5,744 nt of DNA from Persephonella sp. (GTDB taxonomy: Bacteria; Aquificota; Aquificia; Aquificales; Hydrogenothermaceae): assembly GCA_027081375.1 (NCBI GenBank), contig JALWKR010000090.1:1-5744 (forward strand). The letters are read 5' to 3'. The position numbers and the translations under genes are program-made. Of this stretch, positions 4,491-5,744 are shown piece after piece (the stretch's first letter is position 1; the number at the start of each line of letters is the position of its first letter). The notes under the pieces were generated by a model. The model was not told the DNA's origin. It did not search any database and worked only from the letters and a program-made list of their open reading frames with translations.

Positions 4491-5395
4491 TGGATTTTTA
4501 TAAAATTCTTGGAGTGGCAAGAGATGCCACTCCAGAAGAAATTAAAAAAGCTTTTAGAGAAAAAGCAAAGAGATTTCACCCTGATAGGAACAAATCTTCT
4601 CAGGAATTTTTCAAAAAAGTAACTCTAGCTTACGAAACTCTTATAGACCCAGAAAAAAGAAAAAAATATGATTTACAGCTTAACAGGAACACTTCTATAC
4701 TAGATAAAGCTCTTTTCAAGATATACAACACCCTAGGTTTTACTCCAGTTTCTAAAAAAGGAAAGGATCTTTATAAAAAAGTCTTTATATCCCTAAAAGA
4801 AGGTTTTTTAGGAAGTGTAAAAACAATCTTCTACACAAGAAAAGAAAGGTGTTCTTACTGTGAAGGAACAGGTATAACTGAAAACTCTGTAATTAGAGAA
4901 TGTAGCCTGTGTCATGGAGAAGGTTTAGTAAAAAAAAGGGTTATTAAAATTCCCTGTAGTAGATGTAAAGGAAAAGGTTTTCAAATATTAAATCCCTGTA
5001 CTAACTGCAGTGGAAAAGGTTATATTCACTTAGAGACAAAAAAAACCTTTAAAATTCCAGAAGGTATTAAAGAGGGAGATTATATAAGAATAAAAGGTGG
5101 AGGTGATTGTGGAAGGAATGGAGGAGATTATGGAGATCTTTATCTTATTGTGAAATTTCAGGAGGAAGACTTTCAGCTAAAAGGAAAGGATGTATATAAA
5201 ACTGTGTATATCCCTAAAAAAGATTTAAAAAAAGGAGATGTTATTTCTGTGCCTCATTTTTTGGAAGATACACTGAAAATAGAAATTCCTGAAGATATAA
5301 ACTCTGAAACAACATTAAAGATAAGAAACAGGGGGTACAAAGACAGAAAAGGAAACGTAGGAAATTTTTATATAAAGATTATCCCTTTAGATTAG
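4490..5395 (+). CDS. dnaJ: DnaJ-family co-chaperone (Hsp40), short form without G/F region
   Basis: DnaJ delivers unfolded clients to DnaK and stimulates its ATPase. The J domain (about 1-62) has the catalytic HPD at 30-32 and a shortened loop before the third helix. Residues 63-95 replace the usual Gly/Phe-rich linker with an ordinary charged and hydrophobic stretch. Four complete zinc-finger repeats follow: CSYCEGTG (121), CSLCHGEG (138), CSRCKGKG (156), CTNCSGKG (170). The client-binding beta domains continue to the end, with GGDYGDLYL at 211-219. The protein stops at 301 residues soon after GNFYIKII, where standard DnaJ (about 370-380) has a further dimerisation segment. It is thus type I in having zinc fingers but lacks the G/F region and the C-terminal tail. 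The frame is clean, so it is not a broken gene. Its ATG overlaps the grpE stop (TAATG) without a good ribosome binding site, so its translation probably depends on grpE. Confidence 0.92.
   Translation: MDFYKILGVARDATPEEIKKAFREKAKRFHPDRNKSSQEFFKKVTLAYETLIDPEKRKKYDLQLNRNTSILDKALFKIYNTLGFTPVSKKGKDLYKKVFISLKEGFLGSVKTIFYTRKERCSYCEGTGITENSVIRECSLCHGEGLVKKRVIKIPCSRCKGKGFQILNPCTNCSGKGYIHLETKKTFKIPEGIKEGDYIRIKGGGDCGRNGGDYGDLYLIVKFQEEDFQLKGKDVYKTVYIPKKDLKKGDVISVPHFLEDTLKIEIPEDINSETTLKIRNRGYKDRKGNVGNFYIKIIPLD
4509..4535 (+). promoter_or_regulatory. Perfect GC-rich hairpin early in the dnaJ coding sequence
   Basis: GGAGTGGCA (4511-4519) and TGCCACTCC (4525-4533) are exact inverted copies around the 5-base loop AGAGA. 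T4510-A4534 extends the stem to 10 bp, and T4509-G4535 adds a wobble pair. It covers codons 7-16 of dnaJ, about 20 bases after the start, and is far more GC-rich than its surroundings. It could slow initiation of dnaJ relative to grpE at low temperature, or be a DNA operator. It is not CIRCE: the spacer is 5, not 9, and the arms are in the opposite order. Confidence 0.5.
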
Positions 5396-5405
5396 GATAA
5401 TTTTT
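5374..5405 (+). terminator. Weak terminator hairpin at the convergent dnaJ/patatin end
   Basis: ATTATCC (5378-5384) pairs with GGATAAT (5395-5401) around a 10-base loop. The stem can grow to about 11 bp by one G-T and three A-T pairs into the T-run at 5401-5405. The dnaJ stop (5393-5395) and the patatin stop (5379-5381 on the minus strand) both lie inside it. The T-run serves the plus strand; the minus strand has only a poor one. With just two G-C pairs the call is tentative. Confidence 0.4.
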
Positions 5406-5744
5406 CAAAACTTCCTTTGTATACCTGTATCCTATCTCTATTGCTTCTTTCATCTTCCATGTAGAAAAAAGACCTACATCCAAAAGAGGTTCAGGCTGAA
5501 TAAAAATATCACAGTAGGATTTTCTAACATCTACATTAGAACGGATAGATAGAAAAAAACTTCTCATCAGAATTTTAACAGGATTATTTAAATCCTTTTC
5601 TACACCTAAAGGATTTACATCTATGCCTATTTTAAAATCAGCTAAATTTACTAAAGGTTCAACAGGAAGATTATTTGTAATTCCTCCATCTACGTAAGTG
5701 TAATCTCCTATTTTTACAGGAGAAAAAATAAAAGGAAGTGCAGA
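5379..5744 (-). CDS. Patatin-like phospholipase, C-terminal part (5' end off right edge)
   Basis: On the minus strand the frame is open from the window edge at 5744 to the TAA at 5379-5381, giving 121 residues. The segment beginning SALPFIFSPV and continuing YVDGGITNNLPVEPL carries the patatin DGG motif; its Asp, residue 19 of the visible part, is the second member of the Ser-Asp catalytic dyad, and the N-N-x-P-V that follows is typical. The Gly-x-Ser-x-Gly nucleophile lies beyond the window. Bacterial members are lipid acyl hydrolases, some of the RssA/YchK type; the substrate cannot be read from this fragment. An internal ATG at 5567 could be mistaken for a start but would remove the catalytic Asp. 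The gene converges on dnaJ and overlaps its end by 17 bases. Confidence 0.85.
   Translation of the reverse strand, partial: SALPFIFSPVKIGDYTYVDGGITNNLPVEPLVNLADFKIGIDVNPLGVEKDLNNPVKILMRSFFLSIRSNVDVRKSYCDIFIQPEPLLDVGLFSTWKMKEAIEIGYRYTKEVLKNYPNLKG

Noticed and set aside
4511..4533. CIRCE heat-shock element in dnaJ
   Set aside because: The arms contain GAGTG and CACTC, but in the opposite order to CIRCE and with a 5-base rather than 9-base spacer.
5379..5567. A separate small minus-strand gene starting at the ATG at 5567
   Set aside because: The same frame stays open to the window edge and encodes the patatin DGG motif upstream, so this is the tail of a larger gene.
1..5744. CRISPR array, phage defence cassette or other multi-gene accessory system
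   Set aside because: There are no regularly spaced repeats, and the genes present are mostly housekeeping functions with normal neighbours.

Overview
This AT-rich window (roughly one third G+C by eye) looks like the chromosome of a thermophilic bacterium, most plausibly from the Aquificae (Hydrogenothermaceae, for example a Sulfurihydrogenibium-like organism). That assignment is an inference from base composition, the lysine/glutamate-rich proteins and a DnaC-type helicase loader; no marker here settles it.

Layout. At the left edge (1-67, minus strand) is the start of a probable transposase with an AT-hook-like motif and a zinc-finger start, followed by about 190 bases of non-coding DNA with small inverted and direct repeats. 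A two-gene unit follows on the plus strand: a DHH/DHHA1 phosphoesterase-like protein (256-1134) and a TetR-family regulator (1131-1751). They overlap by 4 bases and end at an intrinsic terminator that begins inside the TetR gene. A second plus-strand unit starts behind a recognisable sigma-70-type promoter: a DnaC-like helicase loader with a TTG start (1853-2575), hisB (2578-3162), and a cysteine-rich regulator (3179-3793) with a DeoR-type helix-turn-helix, a TRASH-like metal-binding motif and a NosL-like region. A third unit holds the heat-shock genes grpE (3867-4490) and a short dnaJ (4490-5395), overlapping by one base. At the right edge, on the minus strand, is the C-terminal part of a patatin-like phospholipase (5379-5744), whose end overlaps the end of dnaJ.

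How the genes work together. GrpE and DnaJ are the co-chaperones of DnaK, which is not in the window; neither hrcA nor a CIRCE element is visible. The dnaC-hisB-regulator unit joins unrelated functions (replication, histidine synthesis, probable metal sensing), as is common in compact thermophile genomes. The most interesting item is the DeoR-TRASH/NosL fusion, a candidate copper or other soft-metal sensor with nine cysteines and no obvious target gene nearby. Second come two RNA-level structures: a perfect GC-rich hairpin a few codons into dnaJ, and a hairpin that covers the ribosome binding site of the metal-sensor gene with the hisB stop codon at its loop. I see no CRISPR array, tRNA, rRNA or phage gene.
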